Source of the DNA: RUG11237 sp045126515
Lineage (GTDB): Bacteria > Bacillota > Clostridia > Lachnospirales > Lachnospiraceae
Direction of reading: 5' to 3'
Assembly: GCA_045126515.1 (NCBI GenBank)
Contig: JBGVOM010000048.1
Location: forward strand, 80,577-144,576
Length of the DNA: 64,000 nucleotides
This document shows, piece by piece, positions 23,784 to 32,900 of this stretch (the stretch's first letter is position 1; every line of letters begins with the position of its first letter). The notes below the pieces were generated by a model that was not told where the DNA came from, did no database searches, and saw only the letters and a program-made list of their open reading frames with translations. The position numbers and the translations under genes are program-made.

Positions 23784-25256
23784 TTAAAATTCTCCTTCAT
23801 TTAACAGTGCCCTGATATCTTCCAACGACTGTTCTTTGACTAACCTGCCATCCTTATACACGATTTCTAAAAGGTTATTTTCTTTTGGCAGATTGTCTTT
23901 TGTGTAACCATCTTCAAATGCAAGACTGCCATCTTCATTGCGATAAACATAGCATAATCCTTTCTGGCTCTTTTTAAATCCTCCTTCTTTTGGATTTTTA
24001 AAAATCGGAATCGGCTTTCCGTCTACTTCACAATAAGTTGCCTTAATACAAGAGCTGAAGGTATCTCTGGTAAATGGTTTTAATTCTCCATTTTCCTCCA
24101 CACACTGCATACTAAAACTTCCTACCCCCAGGGCAACATTATTGCAGGCAAACCCATTTTCAATGAGAATTTTGTATATTTCTTCACATCTTTGTATGGT
24201 AATACTGTCACCGTAAATTGCTTTTACATGAGGATCCAGCACCTTATATCCTTTAGAATTAACCGTACCCCCAAAAATTTCCCAGAGTCTAAATACTGTC
24301 TTGGTCACCACTTCCACACAGTCACCACTATCACCGCGCATTAACATACAGCCATTGTGTTCTAAAATTTCTTTTTTCAGTTGTGGAAGTACTTTGTCAA
24401 TTACATTCCAGTAATCATACGAATCCAAAACCGCTGAGAAACTGGTATCTGGATAAATTTCTGTAAGCAGTCTTCTAAGTAAAGTAATTTCATCTCCATC
24501 TACTGCATAATTGCTGCACATCACGGAGTGCTCCGTACTTACTGCTCCATAAGCTACCTTTTCTTTTTCGCAGTCGCAAACATACATCTGTTCTAAAAAT
24601 GGAATAACCGGCACCGTTGCCGTATTCAGAAAAGAGAGACACCATCCTGCACTGGACTTTACCGCAGATTGTAAACATTCCTGTCCACGGAAGGAAAAAT
24701 CTCCTAAAGCTCTAGCTCTCTCCACGCCATCCTCCACAGAAATATCATAATACTTATTTACTATCTTCCGGTACGTATTTCCTACAGTAGCACTCAACAT
24801 TGGATGCCACAATTCTGCACTGATTAAGGACTCTAATGCCTGTGGCAGCCACGCGAAATCCGGGTGGGTATTGCTGATTTCAAACATTGGCACATGCATA
24901 GGTACTTTTGTTCCTTCCGGTAATGCTTTGATTTCTAATGGCAGATATCCTAATTTATATAGTTTTTCTATCTTTCCGCTACTGAATGCATTGCTTCCTA
25001 ATGCTGCATTTAACACTCGATTATACTCACCTAACACTTCCTCTAAAGGTCGCTTAAAAAATTCTTCCTCAAAGTATTCTATCAAATATGTCTTGATAAA
25101 TGCCTGCAATCCAAACATAACTACTTCATTCCACATATCAACCCTGCTCATTCGAGGAGTAAAATAGGAAACAGATTTTTCTATGTTTTTGGGCAGCATA
25201 TCTGAATGTACTGCCTTGTAAAAATCGATTAATAACATTGGATTAGTGTTTTTCAT
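23784..25256 (-). CDS. nadV: Nicotinamide phosphoribosyltransferase-like (NAMPT/NadV family)
   Basis: A 490-residue protein of NAMPT length. The phosphorylatable histidine is in STEHSVM, the ribose/PRPP-binding motif in MRGDSGD, and a flexible core matches GDFSFRGQECLQ in place of the usual HDFG-RG. It converts nicotinamide (or nicotinate) and PRPP to the mononucleotide, the entry step of NAD salvage. PRPP synthetase and nicotinamidase genes lie directly upstream, so PRPP and substrate supply are co-regulated. With a nicotinamidase present, nicotinate could also be the substrate. GGGAGG is 9 nt before the ATG. Confidence 0.85.
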   Translation of the reverse strand: MKNTNPMLLIDFYKAVHSDMLPKNIEKSVSYFTPRMSRVDMWNEVVMFGLQAFIKTYLIEYFEEEFFKRPLEEVLGEYNRVLNAALGSNAFSSGKIEKLYKLGYLPLEIKALPEGTKVPMHVPMFEISNTHPDFAWLPQALESLISAELWHPMLSATVGNTYRKIVNKYYDISVEDGVERARALGDFSFRGQECLQSAVKSSAGWCLSFLNTATVPVIPFLEQMYVCDCEKEKVAYGAVSTEHSVMCSNYAVDGDEITLLRRLLTEIYPDTSFSAVLDSYDYWNVIDKVLPQLKKEILEHNGCMLMRGDSGDCVEVVTKTVFRLWEIFGGTVNSKGYKVLDPHVKAIYGDSITIQRCEEIYKILIENGFACNNVALGVGSFSMQCVEENGELKPFTRDTFSSCIKATYCEVDGKPIPIFKNPKEGGFKKSQKGLCYVYRNEDGSLAFEDGYTKDNLPKENNLLEIVYKDGRLVKEQSLEDIRALLNEGEF

Positions 25257-25290
25257 TGTATAAATCCTCCCATCTTTTCAAAAACGTCTA

Positions 25291-26112
25291 TCAAATATTT
25301 GTATTTTTTAAAATTTCTATCTTTTCATGTTCTTTGTTAAATATACTGTCTGTTGTATAAATTTTTTGAATTAAGTCACTAGAAATCAATTCTCCTTTTA
25401 ACACAGATGACTCACAGTGACTTACAAACAGGTAAATATTTTTTGCCCCCAATTCCCGAAGTTTCTTTGCAGAATGTAGAAAAGTTCCTCCATAAGAACA
25501 AATATCATCCACAATCAATATATCATTTCCTGCAATCTGCCCGATTTCACCTGACACATCCAGTCCTTTGATTTCACCTGTACACCAGTCACGTTTTTTT
25601 ATTCCAAAACAATATGCCTTCGGTATCATTCCTCCATACCTTTTACCTGCCCCTTCATCTGGATAAAACATCAAAGGTTCCTCTCCACGCTCCGCCTTGA
25701 TTATTTCAATTACCTGTTCAATTTTACCTTTAGGGGATATTTGTTTTACTCGGTTTAACAACGCAAGACTCACATTCGAGTGAGCATCCAACACCCTCAC
25801 TTCTTTGTATTCTAAGCTGTTAATCAATTCTGCAAAATATTTCAGCGTAAATACATCTTCTTCCCGTTGGACTCTGTCCTGCCTTGCATTTGGAATATAA
25901 GGCATCGTAAGCACAAGATTGCTATATCCTGCCTCTTTACAGTGTTTGGTGAGAAAATACAAAATTAACAATTCTTCGTTATTCTCATAATTCCAGCAAA
26001 TTACAATCTCGTCTTCTTTTTCTTTTCCTAAATCACTTAAATTCTCTTTTAAAAGCAGTGTCCCATCCGGAAAATGACTGCTCTTTATTTCTTTTCCCTC
26101 AATCCGAATCAT
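25291..26112 (-). CDS. prs: Divergent ribose-phosphate pyrophosphokinase (PRPP synthetase)
   Basis: A 273-residue protein, shorter than housekeeping Prs (about 315). It keeps MPYIPNARQDR (70-80) with the ATP-binding Arg/Gln, PDEGAGKRYG (151-160) and the PRPP loop LIVDDICSYGGTF (199-211). It makes PRPP from ribose 5-phosphate and ATP, here for the NAMPT-like enzyme encoded 34 nt downstream. Short, divergent Prs paired with NadV is also known from phages and NrtR-controlled operons. A housekeeping prs is expected elsewhere in the chromosome. Confidence 0.85.
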   Translation of the reverse strand: MIRIEGKEIKSSHFPDGTLLLKENLSDLGKEKEDEIVICWNYENNEELLILYFLTKHCKEAGYSNLVLTMPYIPNARQDRVQREEDVFTLKYFAELINSLEYKEVRVLDAHSNVSLALLNRVKQISPKGKIEQVIEIIKAERGEEPLMFYPDEGAGKRYGGMIPKAYCFGIKKRDWCTGEIKGLDVSGEIGQIAGNDILIVDDICSYGGTFLHSAKKLRELGAKNIYLFVSHCESSVLKGELISSDLIQKIYTTDSIFNKEHEKIEILKNTNI

Positions 26113-26142
26113 CTCTTATCCCTTCTTTCTTTCAAAAATTTC

Positions 26143-26661
26143 TTATATAATTTCAACCTGGCACATTTTCATGGCTTCTAATGCATTATTGTGGCTTTCC
26201 ACTGTCACACCGGCACAACAATCTGCTTCCACCGCCACTTTCACTTCCGGCAAAAATGCTTTGATAATAAGTGCGTTAGAAATTACACAAATATCTGTGC
26301 AGAGTCCGATTAATGTAACACTTTCTAAAGACTCGTTTTCTTTTAAGTATTCTGCCAATTCTACCGAACCAAAAGCAGGCTTATCAAATACTTTCATGTC
26401 AGGTGTTCTTAATTTTTCCAGCCGTTCTTCTATCTGCCACCCATCACTGCCCTGAATACAGTGAGGTACCGGAAGTTTTTTTCCCTCCTGTGTCATACTG
26501 TAATTACCCAAATGGGTATCTCTGGTAAATATAATCTCCCCCTGAAAATTCTTTATTTTCTCTTCCACTTTTGGAACAATATTCACCGCCTCCCTGCTAC
26601 CCAATGCTCCATCAATAAAATCCTTCTGCATATCCACCACTACTAAAACCTGACGTTCCAT
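26143..26661 (-). CDS. pncA: Nicotinamidase/isochorismatase-family hydrolase
   Basis: A 172-residue protein with the catalytic triad Asp10 (VVVDMQKDF), Lys94 (FDKPAFGS) and Cys125 (GLCTDICV), and metal-ligand-type residues in RDTHLGNY and PVPHCIQG as in PncA. It probably deamidates nicotinamide to nicotinate. It is the first gene of the NAD operon, 30 nt before prs, behind a strong promoter with an overlapping palindrome. Other isochorismatase activities cannot be excluded, but the operon favours nicotinamidase. Confidence 0.85.
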   Translation of the reverse strand: MERQVLVVVDMQKDFIDGALGSREAVNIVPKVEEKIKNFQGEIIFTRDTHLGNYSMTQEGKKLPVPHCIQGSDGWQIEERLEKLRTPDMKVFDKPAFGSVELAEYLKENESLESVTLIGLCTDICVISNALIIKAFLPEVKVAVEADCCAGVTVESHNNALEAMKMCQVEII

Positions 26662-26727
26662 AATTATCTCTCCTTCCGATTTTCTCTATTATCTCCCTTT
26701 GCTTCTTTGTTATTATCTTTTTGATAT

Positions 26728-26760
26728 TATCATTATGATACTATTTTTACTTGTTGTCAA
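26728..26760 (-). promoter_or_regulatory. Promoter of the NAD salvage operon with overlapping palindrome
   Basis: The minus strand reads TTGACA (26755-26760), a 17-nt spacer and CATAAT (26732-26737). A perfect 13-bp palindrome TATCATTATGATA (26728-26740) covers the -10 box, so a bound protein would exclude RNA polymerase. The NrtR-like protein encoded at the operon's end is the obvious candidate. Confidence 0.65.
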
Positions 26761-26769
26761 CTATTTTTT

Positions 26770-26830
26770 CAAAAAAATCCAAGACAGTTCCACTCTCCCA
26801 AGAAATTGAGAAAGCGTCACCGCCTTGGAT
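26770..26830 (-). terminator. Large terminator hairpin downstream of the GyrI-like operon
   Basis: ATCCAAG (26777-26783) pairs with CTTGGAT (26824-26830), enclosing a second stem (CTCTCCC region with GAGAAAG). On the minus strand the hairpin ends in seven T. It stops readthrough from the WYL operon before the NAD operon promoter. Confidence 0.65.
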
Positions 26831-26858
26831 TATTTCAAAACTCGCTTGCAAATCAATA

Positions 26859-27059
26859 TTAAATTGTTCCTATATTCATTGCTTCCACATCCCCCAGAAG
26901 AAAGAACTCCACAAAATCGTTATAATCTGCACTGACTTCTTAAAACCAGTCTCGCACCATATTCTGGAACATCAGCTTGACCTCCAAATTTGTAAGTGCC
27001 AATTCATATTGGGGCTGTATTCCCTCTGAAACTTCATCATATTTTTCATAAGAAATCCA
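26859..27059 (-). pseudogene. Remnant of an AAA-ATPase-like/PDDEXK_9 family gene
   Basis: In one minus-strand frame from 27059, codons read WISYEKYDEVSEG, then YELALTNLEVKLMFQNMVRD and WF, a stop at 26940-26942, and then in the same frame SADYNDFVEFFLLGDVEAMN up to a stop at 26861. The block LALTN-EV--MF--M---WF followed by YN-F---LL--D--AMN is typical of the C-terminal part of DUF1703-type AAA-ATPase/PDDEXK_9 proteins common in this lineage. There is no start, no ATPase domain and an internal stop, so it is a decayed fragment. Family assignment is from memory of its motifs. Confidence 0.55.
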
Positions 27060-27086
27060 CATTCTTCCACCCCGTCAAATACTCAG

Positions 27087-27722
27087 TCATAATCTTCCTT
27101 TCACGGGATGCCTTATCACCGTTTTCAACCTTTCAGGTGCTACTCTCCTTGCATCACTTAGATAAATCTCATGATGTAATCTTTTCTCTGTAATATCCAG
27201 CTCGTAGCCCTGTACCACCATAAAATCATGCATCCTTTGAACTGTTTCCGGCTCATCATCATAAGGGCCAATGTGCATACACTGAACGCACAGCCCCTCA
27301 TCATAGGTAAGAAATTCCACCTTTGAAAAGTCTTCTTTCTTTTTCTTTGTTGCTTCCTCTATTGCCCATTCAAAATCCTTTTTTGTCACAAAATCCGGCA
27401 ATCGGATGACAGAAATAAAATGAAAATCTTCCTTGTGGGTATAATCGATTCCCACTATATTATCCTGCCACCAAAATCCTTCCAAAGGAGGAACTACATA
27501 ATCAAAATACCCGTCAATTTGGTGACTTCCCTTTTTACTCATTTTAATAGTGAACGCAATTGCATAGAGCAGTCCAATGGATTCCTTATACTCGCTCTCC
27601 TCCTCATTTGGATTTCCTTTGCCACGAACTGCAATATAATTCATAGGTGGTACTTCCACAATGCCCGGTTGATTCTTAGGCATATAAAATTCCTTATATT
27701 CCTTTTTATAGTCAAATGCCAT
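27087..27722 (-). CDS. GyrI-like small-molecule-binding domain protein
   Basis: A 211-residue protein similar to GyrI/SbmC-like stand-alone effector domains (VEVPPMNYIAVRGKGNP at about 20-36; LTYDEGLCVQCMHIGPYDDE at about 140-159; LHHEIYLSDARRVAPERLKT near the end). Such proteins bind or hydrolyse small toxic molecules and are often linked to regulators. AAAGGAGG precedes the ATG at 27722. Last gene of the WYL operon, 13 nt after the MmcQ/YjbR gene. Confidence 0.82.
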   Translation of the reverse strand: MAFDYKKEYKEFYMPKNQPGIVEVPPMNYIAVRGKGNPNEEESEYKESIGLLYAIAFTIKMSKKGSHQIDGYFDYVVPPLEGFWWQDNIVGIDYTHKEDFHFISVIRLPDFVTKKDFEWAIEEATKKKKEDFSKVEFLTYDEGLCVQCMHIGPYDDEPETVQRMHDFMVVQGYELDITEKRLHHEIYLSDARRVAPERLKTVIRHPVKGRL

Positions 27723-27735
27723 TTTCCTTCCTCCT

Positions 27736-28110
27736 TTATTCATTCATCTCACTCTCTAAGATTTCTTTCTGTTTTTTCTTGCTAAATCCTCCCAGAACCA
27801 GCTGGTATGACTTATCCAGCAGATCTTTCACTAAAACATCCGGTACCTCGCCATCCGCTTTTATGGAGTTCCAATGGATTTTATTCATATAATAGCCTGG
27901 AATAATATCCTCATATTGCTGCCTGAGAAACTCTCCTTCTACCGGCTCAAGTTTCAATGTAATATAGTAAGGCTCGTTATTATCCCCCAGGCAAACCGCT
28001 GCAAACATCTTCCCGCCAATCTGATAGCGAATCCAATTCCAATCCTTTTGAAGATCTTTGGTAACTCCCTGCTTACTTAGCAAAAATTCATCTATCCACA
28101 CATATTTCAT
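27736..28110 (-). CDS. MmcQ/YjbR family protein
   Basis: A 124-residue protein with the MmcQ/YjbR core: KMFAAVCLGDNNEPYYITLK, then GYYMNKIHWNSI and LLDKSYQLVLGGFSKK. The family has a CyaY-like double-wing fold, is called DNA-binding by annotation, and its role is unproven. Its ATG overlaps the stop of the GNAT gene (ATGA), which supports coupled translation. Confidence 0.88.
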   Translation of the reverse strand: MKYVWIDEFLLSKQGVTKDLQKDWNWIRYQIGGKMFAAVCLGDNNEPYYITLKLEPVEGEFLRQQYEDIIPGYYMNKIHWNSIKADGEVPDVLVKDLLDKSYQLVLGGFSKKKQKEILESEMNE

Positions 28111-28877
28111 TTATTTCCTGCCTCCATCAAAAGTTTTTCACAAATTGTATGAAATTTTTTCTCTGATAAAATTTCATTGGTGATATAAGTGCCATTATAG
28201 AATAAAGCATAATTTGTCCATACCATAGGAGCATTCTGTGCTTTTTCCCTACTGTCTATATAAACAGATGTAAACTTGATTCCTTGCGAATCAGCATACC
28301 GCTCTATAACAGGAACATATTTTGCCGTATATGGGCAGCCACTTGTGTAATATAAGGTAAATCCTTCCTTCTCTATTTTAGGTATTTTGGCACAGGTTTT
28401 AAACTCTGGAACCTCTGCATTCTCATGAAAAGGCAGATACATAAGTGTAAAATATGGCTCCGCAGTATCTGCAAGCCGAAATCCCTTATACGCAAGATAT
28501 TTAGGGTCTGATAAAAATGACATTTTCTTTGCTGATGAAATAACCGTAAGTCCACTTTTCCCTTTTTCTTTTGCATCTGCAATACAAAGCTCCAAAAGTT
28601 CATTGGCATATCCATTGCCCTTACAGGAACCGGACACCCAAAAACAATTGATATGCATGTAGTTTTCTGCCTTCACTGGTACCCATGCATATTCCGACGG
28701 TATGTATTCAATAAAACACTTTCCTCGAATATTTCCTTTTAAGAATACAAGCCCCTCATCTAATCGTTCTTTCATCCACGCTTTTTTTGCCAGCACTTGT
28801 GGATCTTTACTACTTGCTATGGCACAGCAAATATGTTCTTCCTCTAAATTTTCCTTTGTTATCCTTATGTATTCCAT
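28107..28877 (-). CDS. GNAT N-acetyltransferase with YoaP-like C-terminal domain
   Basis: A 256-residue protein. Residues about 1-150 are a GNAT domain (INCFWVSGSCKGNGYANELL carries the acetyl-CoA loop, here G-x-C-K-G-N-G). About 165-250 match the YoaP-like domain with LYYTSGCPYTAKYVPVIERY, a thioredoxin-like segment with a single Cys. The acceptor substrate is unknown. AGGAGG is 8 nt before the ATG; it follows the WYL regulator by 12 nt. Confidence 0.85.
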   Translation of the reverse strand: MEYIRITKENLEEEHICCAIASSKDPQVLAKKAWMKERLDEGLVFLKGNIRGKCFIEYIPSEYAWVPVKAENYMHINCFWVSGSCKGNGYANELLELCIADAKEKGKSGLTVISSAKKMSFLSDPKYLAYKGFRLADTAEPYFTLMYLPFHENAEVPEFKTCAKIPKIEKEGFTLYYTSGCPYTAKYVPVIERYADSQGIKFTSVYIDSREKAQNAPMVWTNYALFYNGTYITNEILSEKKFHTICEKLLMEAGNK

Positions 28878-28889
28878 TTCATTTACCTC

Positions 28890-29795
28890 CTACAAATATA
28901 GCCTTTGAATACTTTTTGCAATGTCCACTATTTTCTCTCTTAGTTCCGAGGGTTCCAACACCACAACCTGAGCGCCAAAAGTAAGCAGCCAGCTGGTCAG
29001 ATGTTCCATATCTGTATAATCCGCCTGAAATAAAAGCTTTCCGTCCTTCATCTCCCGAAAACATCCTACTCCAAATTCTTCTACCAGCCGCCATTTACAT
29101 TCCTGTTCAAAAAGAGCTTTTACCTTTATCCTACCGGGAAAGATTCTTTCATTGCTTAAATCCGGCATTGACACCTGTCTTTTCGCAAACATCTGCTCCA
29201 ATATTTTTGTTTTCTCCATGCGATTCAGTTTAAACATTCGAAAATCTTTTCTCTTTTTGCACCATCCCCATACATACCAGCTTGACCAGCGAAATATCAG
29301 ATAATACGGCTCGATTTGGCGAACCGACTCTCCCTTAGGAGAATAGTAAGTAAATTCAAGTTCTTTACTCTTATCAATGGCTGTGCGCACCAGCTCAATT
29401 TTAGGTGCCAGTGATTCTTTATACCAGGAGGATAAATCAATGAGCACCGACTGATTTCCAACCATAAAATCAGAGGAGCCCACCGACAACTTTTCCATCA
29501 GTTTTCCATACCGATTTGTTCCGCTTACACTGTCCAGACTGCGAAGTCCTGCCAATATATCCTGCATTTCCGCATTGTTTAACAGTGTTCTGTCTATTTT
29601 ATAGTCCTCCATAATTGAAATGCCACCATTTACACCCTGTTTTGTCACAATGGGAATTCCGGCTTTACACAAATCTTCAATATCTCTGTTAATAGTTCTT
29701 CTAGAAACCTCAAACTGCTCTGCAAGATAAGGTGCCGTAACAACATCCCTCTGCAACAATATTGATAGAATTCCAATCTGCCTGTCTATCTTCAT
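28890..29795 (-). CDS. WYL-domain transcriptional regulator (YafY/DeoR-type HTH)
   Basis: A 301-residue protein: an N-terminal HTH_11 helix-turn-helix (about 5-60, VTAPYLAEQFEVSRRTINRD), a WYL domain (about 130-215, with LEFTYYSPKGESVRQIEPYY and SSWYVWGWCKKRKDFR) and a WCX C-terminal extension (about 220-301). WYL domains bind nucleotides or other small ligands. First gene of a four-gene operon; the palindrome at 29833-29852 beside its promoter is the likely binding site. Confidence 0.92.
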   Translation of the reverse strand: MKIDRQIGILSILLQRDVVTAPYLAEQFEVSRRTINRDIEDLCKAGIPIVTKQGVNGGISIMEDYKIDRTLLNNAEMQDILAGLRSLDSVSGTNRYGKLMEKLSVGSSDFMVGNQSVLIDLSSWYKESLAPKIELVRTAIDKSKELEFTYYSPKGESVRQIEPYYLIFRWSSWYVWGWCKKRKDFRMFKLNRMEKTKILEQMFAKRQVSMPDLSNERIFPGRIKVKALFEQECKWRLVEEFGVGCFREMKDGKLLFQADYTDMEHLTSWLLTFGAQVVVLEPSELREKIVDIAKSIQRLYL

Positions 29796-29816
29796 GATTA
29801 CTCCTTTAACAATTTC

Positions 29817-29852
29817 ATTATACTACGCAAAACACGACAACAGTTTGTCATG
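29817..29852 (-). promoter_or_regulatory. WYL operon promoter and candidate operator
   Basis: A perfect TATAAT (29817-29822) stands about 25 nt before the start. Around the -35 region lies the 20-bp imperfect palindrome CACGACAACAGTTTGTCATG (29833-29852), with GACAA/TTGTC arms, a form often seen for YafY-type regulators. Confidence 0.5.
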
Positions 29853-29931
29853 TTTTTATTATACCTAATAGAAAAACCACTTTCAATTACCTCATTGTTT
29901 ACACGCCGCACCTCTTTAAAAATTCTTAACC

Positions 29932-29969
29932 AAAAGAAATCCCCACTGTCATTCTCACAGTGAGGATTT
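29932..29969 (-). terminator. Terminator of the large surface-protein gene
   Basis: AAATCCTCACTGTGAGAATG folds back on ACAGTGGGGATTT (29937-29969 on the plus strand) and is followed by a T-rich stretch on the minus strand, 24 nt after the stop codon at 29993. Confidence 0.8.
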
Positions 29970-29992
29970 AAATCATTTCTTTTTTATAGAGC

Positions 29993-32900
29993 TTATTTCT
30001 TAATCTTCATAGTCGTTACATAACCAGTATTTTTCTTAAAAAGCTTCTTATATGTATTCACCTTTTTTGCCGGGCATTTAATTACTGCTTTCTTGTAAAT
30101 TCCTTTTATGGCATTCTTGCCTACAGAATTTAATTTGGTAGATTTTATCGTTATAGTCTTTAAATTTTTACAACTCTTAAATGCATTTTTACCGATGGTC
30201 TTTACATTAGCACCAATAGTAACCTTGGTAAGTTTGCTCATTCCGGCACAGGCTTTGTCACTGATTGCCGTAACCTTGTAGGTTACACCCTTATATTTTA
30301 CAGTGGATGGTATCGTAACTGCCTTGCTGTTCTTACTTTTCGGTGCCTGATAAGATACCGCAGCTGTTTTCTTTGAAGTGCTGGTTACTTTATAGGAAGC
30401 TCCATTAACTACAATAATATCATTCTTCTTCACAGGCTTTGGTGTTGGCGTCGGTTTATTTGTTACTGACGGAGTAGCTGTAGGTTTCACCGGCACAGCT
30501 GTTGGTTTTGCCGAAGGAGTGGGAACTGCTGTCACTGTCTGAGTCGGCTCTGGTGTTTCCGGAGAAATTACTTCTTCCCCTACACCTGCCTGACAAATAA
30601 CATTTCCTCCCGCCACTGTTTTCCAGCCAAATAAATGGACTGTTTCATTCATTGGATTTTCCCAATTATCTCTTAACAGAGTAAGTACCTTATCTAATCT
30701 GTCATTTTCTGTTTTATTTCTATTTAAAATTCCTGCAAATTCTTCACTGGCTGTTTCTGTTCTTCCAAAAAGATTTTCTACCGTTCCAAAACCGTCCTTG
30801 TCACCTTTCACTACAGTTCCTACCGCTTTTATCTCTGTAACATCCACACCACCATTTTTCTGGGAAGCGTTTTCATTGTAATAACAGTCAGCCATATAGC
30901 CAATTCCTGTATTTCTTCCTGCTATGGCACCAATATCACCTGTGCTGGTAGCAGAAGTCAGCTGCACATTTGCATAATTGTTATAAGATGCCCCTGCATG
31001 GAAACCTGCGATTCCACCAATTGCTGCCTTATTTAATGGACCGTCAGCATAAATATTTCCATCCGCATAATTATTTAATAATCCATTTCTTGCATTGATA
31101 CCCAGAATTCCTCCAGCATAAACCCAAGATGCATCAGAAACGGCAGAAATTTCCATACTGGCTCCACAATTTGTTACCGTTCCACCATTTGCCTGACCTA
31201 CAATTCCCCCGGCATAGCAGGCACCGGAATTCGAATGAATGGAGATTTTCCCGTCTACGATAAGATTATCTAAATATCCTGTTGCTCCGTTCTGTTCCAT
31301 TGCCGCTGCCACACCACCTGCATAAATACGGTCGGAACCGGTATTTTCAATGGTAATGTCTGTGTTCTCTATGGTAAGATTTTTAACAATACCACCTTTT
31401 ACATAAGCAAATAATCCTGCATATTTTCCTGCATAGGGCTTTTCCTTGCTGCCAATGGTCAGATTCACAAGCTTTTTACCATTTCCATCAAAATTTCCTG
31501 CAAAAGCGTATGGTGTCACAGAACCTGCCGGAATCCATTCTTTTGTCAATGTAATATCTTTTGTTAAAACAATATACTTGTCCTGATAATTTTCATCTTC
31601 ATTTACATAAGAAGCAAAAGCTGTAAGCTGCTCTTCTGTTGCTATCTGCCATGGATTTTCCTTACTTCCGTCACCACCTGCAAAAATATAATTTCCTGCC
31701 TTGCCATAAGTGGTGATGTCCATTGCTTCTGATTTGTCTAACGCAGTCTGCAGTGCTTCCTTAAATCCACTGTCTGTTAAGCCTTCTGCACTTTGCATTT
31801 CTAATGCTTTTGCAATATCTGCTACATAGGAGGCTGCATCCCCTTCCGTCACCTGAATGTCTGCAACCTTTTTCTCTGCATCTACCACAATTTTTACTAC
31901 CAGATTTTTTTCTGCATTTCTTCCATAAAAGATACCTTCATTGTACTGCTTTGTTTCTATAGGAAGGAGTTCCTGAATATATTCGCTGGTGGCTGTATCA
32001 TAAGTAACTTCTGCCGGAGTTTCACTTAAAACCACCTGATTATTTTCTGTCTTCCATTGTTTCATGGAGGCTGCCAATACTTCGCTTCCGCTCCAGTGAC
32101 CTGACTGTCTTCCTCCATTATTTAAGTCTACACTTAATTTTGTAAAGTTTTCATTTAGCTTTTCTGCTAAAAGGTCACTTTCCATATCTGTTTTAGAGAG
32201 CCCTTCTACAAAAAGACTTACACTTCCCGTATATGGCTCTCCTTCATCATTGATACCCGGTCCTACGCTCCAGCCACAGGCAACTGCCGGGCTGATTTCC
32301 AAACGATTTTCTGTTTTGTCATCCGTTACCATACGTGTATCCGTGCAATAATAACTCTGGAAGGTATCTCCGATTCCCGTTGCCCATCCGGTCAAAGCAC
32401 CACAGTATCCTGTATAGCAGTCTGCAATAATTTCCGCCACAGAATAACAGTTTACCATCGTACCTGCATGCACTGCGGCAATACCGCCTAGTGATGGTGC
32501 TCCTTCTGCCACTCTGTCTGCTGTTCCTGTAATCTGCCCTTTTGCATAACAGTTTGCAATTAACCCTCTGTTATTTAATCCTGCAATACCACCGGCTTCT
32601 GCAACTCCACCCACTGCTTCTGCCCGGACAGAGCCATCCCAGCTACAATTGGTAAGCTTCTGCTTATACATATATCCGCCAAGTCCGCCGACAAAAATAT
32701 TGGCACTGCTATGACTGGTAACTCCCTGAATTTCTCCTGTTACCTGCACATTATCTACCATAGCCTGGTTTATATAACCTGCAAGACCGGATACATAAAT
32801 GGTCTGCGGACTGAATGCATAAACAGATACATCCAGCTTTAAGTTACGTACTTCTGCCTTTTCTTCCAGCACACCGAAAAAGCCAAAATACACTCTGGCA

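Noticed and set aside
23753..23800. Longer start for the SPFH gene that would overlap the NAMPT-like gene by 17 bp.
   Set aside because: The AAGGAGG site points to the ATG at 23752; the extra residues are polar and not conserved in character with SPFH proteins.
26751..27029. Plus-strand frame in the gap upstream of the nicotinamidase gene.
   Set aside because: It covers a promoter, a terminator and a minus-strand gene remnant; no ribosome site and no recognisable product.
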